DNA of 64,000 nt from Eutreptiella sp. 'Long Island Sound 2002' (taxonomy: Eukaryota; Euglenozoa; Euglenophyceae; Eutreptiales; Eutreptiaceae). The stretch covers positions 30,192,492 to 30,256,491 of the forward strand of contig OZ038401.1 of assembly GCA_964036045.1 (NCBI GenBank), given 5' to 3'. Below the pieces are notes generated by a model, which was not told the origin of the DNA, ran no database searches, and worked only from the letters and a program-made list of their open reading frames with translations. Below, piece after piece: positions 42,289 through 51,856 of the stretch. Position 1 is the stretch's first letter, and each line of letters opens with the position of its first letter. The position numbers and the translations under genes are program-made.

Positions 42289-44876
42289 ATGACTGAGCCT
42301 GGAGGGGTATCGCAGGACATGGCTGTTTCGCCAGATGGTGAGCCTGCAGCAGACAATGGGCAATCTCAAGTGCAATCCCAGTCTCAAGAGGACCAGGCGA
42401 GCACAGAGGGACTTCAAAAGAAGCCTAAGGCCGCACCAAAGAAAAATTCATCATCCTCCATCAAGTTATCCGACTGGGTTACGTCAACGACGAAAATAAA
42501 GGTTCGGTGGGATCAGATTATTATCGACCACGACCGAAAATTTGGGCAGGTCCGTAGGATTTCGGATGATCGCGTGCAACGCCGCTACGACGATCTGAAG
42601 GCAGCCCCGCCTGTGGATTACATCCAGGATCTTCTTTTTTATAAAGTCACTCGTATGTGTGTTGTGGTATTCTTCTCGATAGTACCGTTTTCGCGTCTGA
42701 ATTTTCGACCCTGCTGTTACGAATATCCCTGTTGCACAGCCACTCGCTGGGTTCTGTTGGGGGGTCAGCATGTTTACACTGCTGCCCAAAAACACAAGAC
42801 CGAATTTGAGATGAAAAATATGGAGACTCCGGATTGGACCCTGGTATTTGGTGGTTATGAAGTCAAACAGGACTGCCCCCTGCGGACTAGGCGCCGGCTT
42901 GCAGGCTTACATCAAATCCAGACCACTGCTGGCTCAGCATCCACCACATCGGAGCGAATGTCCCTACTCCTGGATAGGCTTGAGGATGAGGATGCCAATG
43001 AGTACACCCTGTACCATCACATTACTGTTATGCTTGAAGAGTGTGGTGTTACTGCCGAGGAAGGCACTGTGGTGTGTTTCATTTATTAATTCGGTTTTGT
43101 CGATCGACCTGGCCGAAATTTCGGCCAGCTTCTGTCTTCCACATGTTCTCCTGTGCAGAGTGCTGTTGCCAAACGATGGGGTGGCGTTGGGCGTTTGGTG
43201 AAATTTGTGGGTCTTCCTTCAGTAGACGCCATGGCAGCCATGGAAAAGCGTGGACTACATCCCGCACTGGGTACGTTCAAGGAAGTGGAAGGCATCACGC
43301 CTGACCGACTTCGCGAGATCGTAGGTTACATGGATGGGACAAAAAGTACCCTACCTGGTCTCAAAAAAATTATAAAAGATGTTAAAAAGGCCCAGATGTG
43401 GTCCTGGCACATTCTTCATCCCGAAGCGGCTACCAATGGGCTTGTGAACAACACCAGAGGTATGTTTTGGTCAAACAGGGGTTTGTATTCGAACAAATCG
43501 ACCGACCTGGCCGAAATTTCGGCCAGCTTGTGTGTCGTTCAATTAATGCACAATAGGGGCCCACCCTGTGCTACCACCTGTCTGCAGCTACACTTGGTAC
43601 TATCGAGATGGCCAAAAGGCAGTGCGCTATTGCATCACACCTGAAGGTAGCCTATGGCAGTTGGACCTGGACGGAAGAAAACCCCTGGCCCCCGTGGTCA
43701 GCAGTAATTAAGGCCCCTCTTTGGAAGGAACCCAAATATGAGGGGTTGCGGGGATTGTTGCAGAAGCCTGTTGCTAAGCCTGTTTGTGAAAAATGTGATA
43801 CTGGTCTGGTCAGTATCCAGTGTGCTAGGGAGTCCCTCGTTGAGTCAAGCACAGGCAAACTCATTGCAGAGTCAGGCCGTGTGGAACTGATGGCAATGCG
43901 TTGTGGAGTCCCTGTTCCCAGTATCATTAGTTCACTGCCCTTTGCTGCTTGTATCATTGAGGTGCCCCGCCTCTATACAGCTGGTTTGCATAACCTGGTT
44001 GCGCAGCTGCTTTTGTCCGGTGTGCCTGTGTTCATTGCGGGTGAGTCTGCTGATGTGAAAGCCACTGTTGCTGCTTTGAAGGCCACTGTGGCTGAGGATA
44101 TGTATCAGTGTGATGTTGCACTTTACAATTTGTCAAGCAAGACCCCGCTGTACACTTCTACGTCCCATGTGGTTTCCATTTGTTCTGCCACTGCCTTTGA
44201 TAACAGGCTTCCCCGTTACGTGGCTTTTACTGAAGGACCCATGTCGTCTGTGATGCCTGTTGAAATATTCTCATTTCTTTTGAGCCCGGTTCCGGTCCCA
44301 GAACGGGCAGGCAACTGGTTTTTGCTGGGGACTCTGTCTGTGTATTTTGCAAGCATGATGTCTACCAGGTTTTCCAAGGACTGTAATGTTGTGTGTGCCC
44401 TTTTGGGTGAGGAGACTGTTGTGCCCGATGACTTTGTTCAGCTCATCAGAGCAGGTATCACCAACGCCGACACGTGCCCCCCCAAGTCATGGGAGGATGT
44501 GCACCACGACTTGGGGGCAGGTTTTCCTGTGGATTGTTCTGGGGTTAGGTATGTAGATGAGGATCCTGAGGAGCAAGATGGGGAGGCAGAGTCGCAACCA
44601 GAGACACAGACTCCAAAGAAGAAACCCAAAACTGCCCCTGCCCCCTCACCCAGTGGCACGCAGTGCGCTCAGGCCACCCCAGCTTCCTCCTCAGGCACTG
44701 TTGCCCCTACTGGCAAAGGTATGAATACTTTTGTGAATCATTTTTCACCATCCCAGGGTGGAAACACACAGTCACAGAACTCTGCCACTGCCAAGTCTGG
44801 TGCTGCAGCCCCTGCCAAGCAGCCTGCTAACACAGGTGCTAAGAAGCCCCGTGCATCTGGTCTGCGCAAGCGCTAA
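42289..44876 (+). CDS. E3 gene B, ParB-like protein with long unknown C-terminal region
   Basis: Four exons: 42,289-42,652, 42,740-43,071, 43,159-43,459, 43,588-44,876; GT-AG throughout and phases agree, giving about 761 aa. A Gln/Ser-rich, then Lys-rich N terminus is followed by a ParB/sulfiredoxin-like domain: VRWDQIIIDHDRKFGQVRR, the spacing to RWVLLGGQHVYTAAQ (the GGQH motif matching the [DG]GQHR nucleotide-binding motif of ParB-like proteins). The middle has SDDRVQRRYDDL and TSERMSLLLDRLEDED. The C-terminal half has a C-x2-C (VCEKCDTG) and hydrophobic strands with FTEGPMSSVMPVEIFSF, then a low-complexity basic tail (KKKPKTAPAP, ASGLRKR). In bacteria and phages ParB-like domains are often fused to methylases; I see no clear methylase motif here. 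Introns 2 and 3 each hold one element palindrome. Confidence 0.7.
43109..43128. repeat. E3 palindrome in gene B intron 2
   Basis: One perfect CTGGCCGAAATTTCGGCCAG in an 87-nt intron (43,072-43,158), 30 nt before the 3' splice site. Confidence 0.95.
43507..43526. repeat. E3 palindrome in gene B intron 3
   Basis: One perfect copy in a 128-nt intron (43,460-43,587), about 61 nt before the 3' splice site. Confidence 0.95.
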
Positions 44877-44915
44877 TGCCAGTCCTGCTGCTTATATTGC
44901 CTGTCAGCATGAAGT

Positions 44916-45239
44916 CTGGCCGAAATTTCGGCCAGCATGCAGTCCTCAGCCTCTTCAGCCTTTTATTATTGTGTTTCCCCATAGGCACTGCAAAAGTCTG
45001 CTTTGATTCGTCAGGTGGCAAGTATTTGCTTGTAATTGAGTATATTATGTTGCACACCCTGTTCAAATGTCACTGCTCCTGTGTTCCTTGCTCATGTCTA
45101 CTGTCTTAGGTACCCATTTCAGTGATCATATTCGGAGTTTCGATGGACCTGGCCGAAATTTCGGCCAGCTTAGGCCTGTCTGTCAAATAGGACCATGTGT
45201 TTGGACATTTTTCGAAGAGCTGGCCGAAATTTCGGCCAG
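44916..45239. repeat. E3 palindrome array 3 (3' end)
   Basis: Perfect copies at 44,916, 45,149 and 45,220 (the last pair 71 bp apart, as at the 5' end), downstream of the gene B stop and upstream of the right TIR. A 17-C run follows at about 45,386. Confidence 0.9.
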
Positions 45240-45662
45240 GTTGGTTAAAATAGGAAATACAAGTACATGCTTTGGGATAGTTTTTTGTGTGCTTTAATGA
45301 AAGGTATGTTTGGGGTTCCCTCATCTGTGGTGTATAGGGGGGTTCTGTGATCAACCTCGAACAAAGGGGAGAGAAAAATAGGCAGCCCCCCCCCCCCCCC
45401 CCACACTCGAATGCAGTGGTCTAAATGTAAAACAACACTATATTTTGGTGATTGAATGTCTTTATTTTGAAAATCTGTGTGTTTCCAGAAATGCAAATAA
45501 TGGCATATATTTGAAATACACACCTTGCTTTTGCATGTTGCCACCAGGGGGGTTTGGGTACCCAAAAAATAACACCCCTTTTCACATACTTTCCCCCTCA
45601 TTACAACATGGACTTCCGTGGGCCATAGCGCCAGGTGGGGGGTGGGCAACTTGTGACGCCTA

Positions 45663-46644
45663 AGTCCCTGACCTCACCCCATTTGAACTTGATGTCTGCG
45701 AAATGTTTCCCAGCCTTGACCGTAAGGCCACTGTCCAAGCCATCCGGGACCTACATGAAGCGGTTGTCAAAGCCAGAAATGCCAGAGGTCTCAGCCTCAG
45801 ATTTGCTATCAATAAGCAAGACAATCACCTCGACCGGATAGGCACAGGGTACTCCCGTTACTTCCACAACCTCCAGTTTGAGGACGTGATCAAATTTTGC
45901 CAGTTCGATGTCTTTCATAATGACATGTTCACTGTAGGCTCGGCAGTTTACCGCCAAAAGCGAGGAATTGCAATCGGGGGTACGGGTAGTGCACAAATGG
46001 CAATTGCAAACCTTTTTATGTGTGAACTCCGCGGATACCCTGCCTATACCCCTGTCCCCACAGATGTACACCACTTACACCCCGCTGACCTCCCCGTCCA
46101 CCCCTTCCGCTATGTTGACAACATTGTGGGCGTAAAGCGGAAACACACCCCCCTGCAGGCAATCCAAGAAAATTTTGAACACTTGTATGGCCTCCGCCTC
46201 CAACCCGAGGCTGAAGGAGACTGTCTCATCTCACTTGAGGCCGAACTCCAAATCTCCCGCCACCCAACCCAGAACCACCCATACGTGCGTGTCAGATATG
46301 CAGACAAACGTGGTACGGACCTCCCCATTGAGAAGGTGAAACGACGGTTTCCTGAAACCTACAAACCCAGTGCACGGCGTGTTGTACAGAGTGTCATACC
46401 GTCCATGGCCCGAAACTGCATGTATTATCGCTCCTCCCATGATGACGTCCTTTTCAATGTCTCCCATGTGACTGCCTCAATGCAGGCGAAAGGGTATCCG
46501 CGCTCCTGGTGGGTACCTACACTCAGGGACCGCCTCACCCGCTGGGGGGCGCACCCGGAGGTGTTGGCTGCAACTATGCCTTGCATACCAGCCGGCAACG
46601 ACCAGTTTTGCTCCCCGCGTCAGGTCAGAGGCCCCCATCCCTGA
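45663..46644 (+). pseudogene. PLE reverse transcriptase, catalytic part
   Basis: Resumes after E3. Catalytic palm motifs are clear: FELDVCEMFPSLDR (first Asp, codon 45,691), QKRGIAIGGTGSAQMAIANLF (primer-grip-side motif with G-x2-G) and HPFRYVDNIVGV, the Y-x-D-D box with Asn in the last position (Asp codon 46,117). A thumb-like C-terminal region follows (VKRRFPETYKP, RSSHDDVLFNVS). No endonuclease follows the RT, consistent with the N-terminal GIY-YIG arrangement. Ends at TGA 46,642-46,644, about 110 bp before the 3' direct repeat. The YVDN variant may be natural to the lineage or a mutation. Confidence 0.8.
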
Positions 46645-46754
46645 ACTGCAGTCATCGTGACGAAACACAACTTTGCCACCAAACACCTGCCCCCTCGGGG
46701 GCTGTGTAGCCCGTGCATTTTGTTCGAGCACTGGGACGGTACGTCCAACCTGTC

Positions 46755-47329
46755 CGATACGCCCCCTGTGCTCGAAAAAATGCCCGACCTACACGGCTCA
46801 TGGACCCTGCACCTACCAATTTCCAGACCAACACCACACCGGCACTGAAAATTTCACTGCCACACACATGCACCACCACCAATAACTTCACTGGACAACT
46901 CATACACTTAGGACAAATCCAAATTCATACATTGCACTCACAACACTCCTGGCACTATTGGTACAGACCCAACAGCAAGAATCGCGCGCGCGACCGGATC
47001 TGCACCCGCCTGTAACAATCCCGCATCCCGATCTCCCATGCAGTCTAATTACCTTCTGAAATTGCACCTCTTTCACCTGTGGTTCAACAATAATTTGTCT
47101 TCGCTAATTTTATCCGCAATTTGTTTCTACATCGATATTGCAACTTTCCCAATCGACAAGCACTGGTGCAGTGGTCCAACCATACTGTTTCTTTGTTTCC
47201 TGCTACACAGGCATTGTTATTCCACCTTCAATGCTTTGATTGCACTGCGTGCCCGCACTGCCATTGCCATTGGAGCTTTTTGGTTGAAGAGTCACGAGTG
47301 ACAAGTGGAAGAGAGCAAGTAGGATTGAA
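46755..47329 (+). repeat. PLE terminal direct repeat, 3' copy
   Basis: Matches 26,835-27,409 end to end. It is followed immediately by the minisatellite (CCCCTCAATGCACACC). Confidence 0.85.
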
Positions 47330-50300
47330 CCCCTCAATGCACACCACAGTGAATCTCCTCAATGCACACCACAGTGAATCCCCTCAATGCACACCACAGT
47401 GAATCCCCTCCATGCACACCACAGTGAATCCCCTCAATGCACACCACAGTGAATCTCCTCAATGCACACCACAGTGAATCCCCTCAATGCACACCACAGT
47501 GAATCCCCTCAATGCACACCACAGTGAATCTCCTCAATGCATCCCACAGTGAATCCCCTTCTTGCACACCACACTGAATCCCCTCAAGACACACAACAGT
47601 GAACTGCCGCAATCCACACCACAAGAAATCCCCTCAATCCACACTGCAAGTGAATCCCCTCAATGCACACCACAGTAAATCCCCTCAATGCACACCACAG
47701 TTAATCCCCTCAATGCATCCCACAGTGAATCCCCTCAATCCACACCACAGTGAATCTCCTCCATCCACACCACAGTGAAACTCCTCAATGCACACCACAG
47801 TGAATCCCCTCCATGCACACCACAGTGAATCCGCTCAATGCCAACCACAGTGAAGGCCCTCCTTGCACACCACACTGCATCCCCTCAAGACACACAACAG
47901 TGAACTGCCGCAATCCACACCACAGGAAATCCCCTCAATCCACACTGCAAGTGAATCCCCTCAATGCACACCACAGTGAATCTCCTCCATCCACACCACA
48001 GTGAATCTCCTCAATGCACACCACAGTGAATCCCCTCAATGCACACCACAGTGAATCCCCTCGATCCACACCACAGTGAATCTCCTCCTTGCATACCACA
48101 GTGAATCCCCTCAATGGACACCACAGTGAAGGCCCTCAAGACACGCAACAGTGAACCGCCGCAATCCACACCACAGGAAATCCCCTCAATCCACACTGCA
48201 AGTGAATCCCCTCAATGCACACCACAGTGAATCCCCGCAATGCACACCACAGTGAATCCCCTTAATGCAGACCACAATGAAGCCCTCCATGCACACCACA
48301 ATGAATCCCCACAATGCATACCACAGTGAATCCCAGCAATGCACACAACAGTGAATCCCCTCCATGCACACCACAGTGAATCCCCTGAATCCACACCACA
48401 GTGAATCTCCTCAATGCACACCACAGTGAATCCCCTCCATGCACACCACAGTGAATCCCCTCAATGCACACCACAGTGAATCCCCTGGATGCACACCACA
48501 GTTGTTAGAGGGCCAAGAGGGGCAGGACGGGCGCAAACGGGTGCAATACATACCATAGTGAATCCCGTCAATGCACACCACAGTGAATCCCCTCAATGCA
48601 CACCACAGTGAATCTCCGCAATCCACACCACAGTGAATCACCCCACAACACACCACAGTGAATCGCACAATGCATACCACAGTTAACACCCCCAATGCAC
48701 ACCACACTGAATACCCTGAATCAACCCCACAGTGAATCCCGTCAATGCACACCACAGTGAATCAGCGCAATGCATACCATAGTGAATCCCCGCAATCCAC
48801 ACCATGGTGAATCACCCCATAGCACACGCATACCACAGTTAACACCCCCAATGCACACCACAGTGAATCCCCTCCTTGCACACCACAGTGAATACCCTCA
48901 ATGGACACCACAGTGAAGGCCCTCAAGACACACCACAGTGAACCGCCGCAATCCACACCACAGGAAATCCCCTCAATACACACTGCAAGTGAATCTCCTC
49001 AATGCACACCACAGTGAATCCCCTCAATGCATACCACAGTGAATCCCCTTAATGCAGACCACAGTGAAGCCCTCAATGCACACCACAATGAATCCCAGCA
49101 ATGCACACAACAGTGAATCCCCTCCATGCACACCACAGTAAATCCCCTCGATCCACACCACAGTAAATCCCCTCAATGCACACCACAGTGAATCCCCTCC
49201 ATGCACACCACAGTGAATCTCCTCAATGCACACCACAGTGAATCCCCTCAATGCACACCACAGTGAATCCCCTCCATGCACACCACAGTGAATCCCCTCA
49301 ATACATACCATAGTGAATCCCGTCAATGCACACCACAGTGAATCCCCTGGATGCACACCACAGTGAATCTCCGCAATCCACACCACAGTGAATCACCCCA
49401 CAGCACACCACAGTGAATCGCACAATGCATACCACAGTTAACACCCCCAATGCACACCACACTGAATACCCTGAATCAACCCCACAGTGAATCCCGTCAA
49501 TGCACACCACAGTGAATATCCGCAATGCATACCATAGTGAATCCCCGCAATCCACACCATAGTGAATCACCCCATAGCACACCACAATGAATCGCACAAT
49601 GCATACCACAGTTAACACCCCCAATGCACACCACAGTGAATCCCCTCAATCAACACCACAGTGAGTCCTCTCAATGCATACCGCAGTGAATCCCCCTCAA
49701 TCCACACTGCAAGTGAACCCCCTCAATCCAAACCACAGTCAATCCCCTGAATCAACCCCACAGCGAATCCCTTCAATCCACACTACAGTGAATACCCTCA
49801 GTCCACACCACACTGAATCCCCTCAATCCGCACCACAGTGAATGCCGTCAATGCACACCACAGTGACTCACCGCAATGCCCACCACAGTGAATCGCCTCA
49901 ATCCACACCACAGGAAATCCCCGAATCCACACCACGGTGAGTCCCCTCAATGCACACCGCAGTGCCTCGCCCGAATGCACACTCCACACCACAGTGAATC
50001 GCCGCAATGCACACCACAGTGAATCCCCTCAATGCACACCACAGTTAATCCCCTCAATGCATACCACAGTGAATCCTCTCAATGCACATCACAGTGAATC
50101 CCAGCAATCCACACCACAGTGAACCCCCTCTATGCACACCACAGTGACTAGCTGCAATGAACACCACAGTGAATCCCCTGTATGCACACCACCGTGAATC
50201 CCCTCAATCCACACCACAGTGAATCCCACCAATGCACACCACAGTTCATCCCCTCAATGCACACCACAGTTCATCCCCTCAATGCATACCACAGTGAATC

Positions 50301-50990
50301 CTCTCAATGCACATCACAGTGAATCCCACCAATGCACACCACATTGAATCCCCTCAAGGCATACCACAGTGAATCCGCTCAGTGCATACCACAGCAAATC
50401 CCCTCAATGCATACCACGGCGAATCCCCTCAATCCACACCACAGTGAATCCCACCAATCCACAACACAGTGAATCCCCTCAATCCACAACACAGTGAATC
50501 CCCTCAATGCACAACACAGTGAATCTCCTCAATGCATACCACAGTGAATCCCCTAAATGCAAACCTCAGTGACTCGCCCCAATCCACACCACAGTCAATC
50601 GCCGCAATGCACACCGCAGTGCAGCCCCTCAATGCACACCACAGTGAATCCCGTCAATGCACACCACAGTGAATGCCATCAATGCACACCACAGTGAATG
50701 CCCTCAATCGACACCACAGTGAATTGCCCCAATCCACACTACAGGAAATCCCCCAAATCCACACCACGGTGAGTCCCCTCAATGCACACCACAGCGACTC
50801 ACCCCAGTCCACACTCCACACCACAGTGAATCACCGCAATGCACACCACACTGAATCCCCTCAATGCATAGCACAGTGAAGCGCCCCAATGCATACCACA
50901 ATGATTGCCCCAATGCACACCACAGTGAATCCTCTCAACGCAGATGACATGTTAATCCCCTCAATGCCCACAATATGTGAATCCCCTTAA
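47330..50990. repeat. 25-bp minisatellite, right part
   Basis: About 145 imperfect copies of the unit seen at 25,445-26,834. Larger blocks of several units are themselves repeated (for example the run with AAGACACACAACAGTGAACC near 47,585, 47,887, 48,129 and 48,925), showing higher-order duplication. A 45-bp unrelated insert lies at about 48,502-48,546. Copies diverge most toward 49.6-51 kb. Open frames within it are artefacts of the repeat. Confidence 0.95.
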
Positions 50991-51189
50991 TCCAGGGACT
51001 CATACTGCTTTTGTGCAGCTTGGGCAGGCGCCCTGGGAGCAGAGGATGATGAACCGCCATTGCCCTCTGCAGCAGCGCCAAAATGCAGGGTCGGTTCCTT
51101 TTAAATATTGCAGTCTGACATCCCGTCTAGGTAAAATGAAGAAGTACGGAAGACAGTTAGTCGACCTGTGGTGGTTTGGCTTGGAGGCG

Positions 51190-51856
51190 GTGGCACATAT
51201 TTATTGTGAATAGTGACAATAAAGAAGAGCTCCACTGGTTTGTTTGTGCCATGGACCGCAGGGTGCAAGTATGGGCCTTCAAAGTCTAGATTTGGGTGCC
51301 ACTATGTGGTACCTGCTTGATCCGGCCAATGTTGGAACGCCTCCAACAAAATGGTGTTTCCACACATGCTCGGGCTTTGGGTTTTCAAAAGGATGGTTGG
51401 TCATGTGGCTATGAATCGTTGCATCTTTGAGACGAGTTGGTTGGCCATCAGGGAAGCCCGGAGGATATTGATGTTATTCTGACGACTTTGCCGAAAGGAT
51501 TCATCCTTGAAGCATTGCGCATTGTCAATGCAGATCGCTCTGTTCGAGTCCCTGGCACCATCCCAGAGAATGGATGGGACTACGAAGTGACTTGCTGGAA
51601 GGCCGGAGAATCTCCTCCTGCCCCAGTCTCCAACTTCGAGCCCCCCCCCCCCTTATCTACTTCGCCCCTGCTGTTTGATGAACAGAATCCTCTTTCACAA
51701 CCCGAGTACAATATTGCTACCTCCTCCTTGGAGCTGAAAGCTAGAGAATCTCTTGCCTCCCCAGCCTCCAACTCCAAGGACGTGCCACCAGCGGGGCAGT
51801 CAGTGAAGGGCAATGTTGACGCCACTCTTTTGCCTCTTCTCACCCACCACAAGTGA
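51190..51856 (+). pseudogene. Ulp1-like (C48) cysteine protease remnant
   Basis: One frame continues through two stops (TAG 51,287-51,289 and TGA 51,428-51,430). It shows the Ulp1 pattern in order: EELHWFVCAMD (catalytic His), RVQVWAF at the strand where the Asp is expected, and RALGFQKDGWSCGYESLHL (Gln of the oxyanion hole and the catalytic Cys), then LPKGFILEALRIVNADRSVR and a Pro-rich tail ending at 51,856. The N-terminal part is missing; the minisatellite ends about 200 bp upstream. Ulp1-type proteases cut SUMO or related tags and are often carried by large DNA transposons, so a mobile-element origin is possible. Non-functional as seen. Confidence 0.6.

Larger units (their letters stand above)
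39133..45660 (+). mobile_element. E3: novel DNA element with CTGGCCGAAATTTCGGCCAG palindromes, inserted in the PLE RT
   Basis: The TIR is GGCGTCACAAGTTGCCCACC at 39,133 and its complement ends at 45,660. TA flanks both sides (TTA left, TAA right). Removing element plus 3 bp rejoins the RT in frame; with 2 bp the frame is off by one, so the duplication may be 3 bp with one change. Two genes on the plus strand: A (39,706-41,918, unknown large protein) and B (42,289-44,876, ParB-like N terminus). Thirteen near-perfect copies of the palindrome lie in non-coding positions. No gene is shared with E1/E2, yet the architecture (private palindrome in terminal regions and in introns) is the same. Confidence 0.8.
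26835..47329 (+). mobile_element. Penelope-like retroelement with N-terminal GIY-YIG, broken by E2 and E3
   Basis: Bounded by 575-bp direct repeats (26,835-27,409 and 46,755-47,329, a few mismatches). Order: repeat, ORF1 with zinc knuckles, ORF2 with a long N-terminal region, GIY-YIG endonuclease, reverse transcriptase, repeat. Without E2 and E3 it is about 7.4 kb. GIY-YIG ahead of the RT is the permuted order known from the Naiad/Chlamys group of Penelope-like elements, which is reported from the green lineage and protists. It has no integrase, protease or RNase H that I can see, which argues against an LTR retrotransposon despite the direct repeats. It is inserted in the 25-bp minisatellite. 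Frameshifts and a stop show that the copy is dead. Confidence 0.8.

Noticed and set aside
26835-47329. LTR retrotransposon or endogenous retrovirus, suggested by the 575-bp direct repeats
   Set aside because: No protease, RNase H, integrase or envelope; the GIY-YIG plus RT organisation fits a Penelope-like element with pseudo-LTRs.
25445-50990. Many 60-120-codon ORFs (GIHCGVH-, HTTVNP-type proteins)
   Set aside because: Artefacts of the stop-poor 25-bp minisatellite unit, appearing in several frames and both strands.
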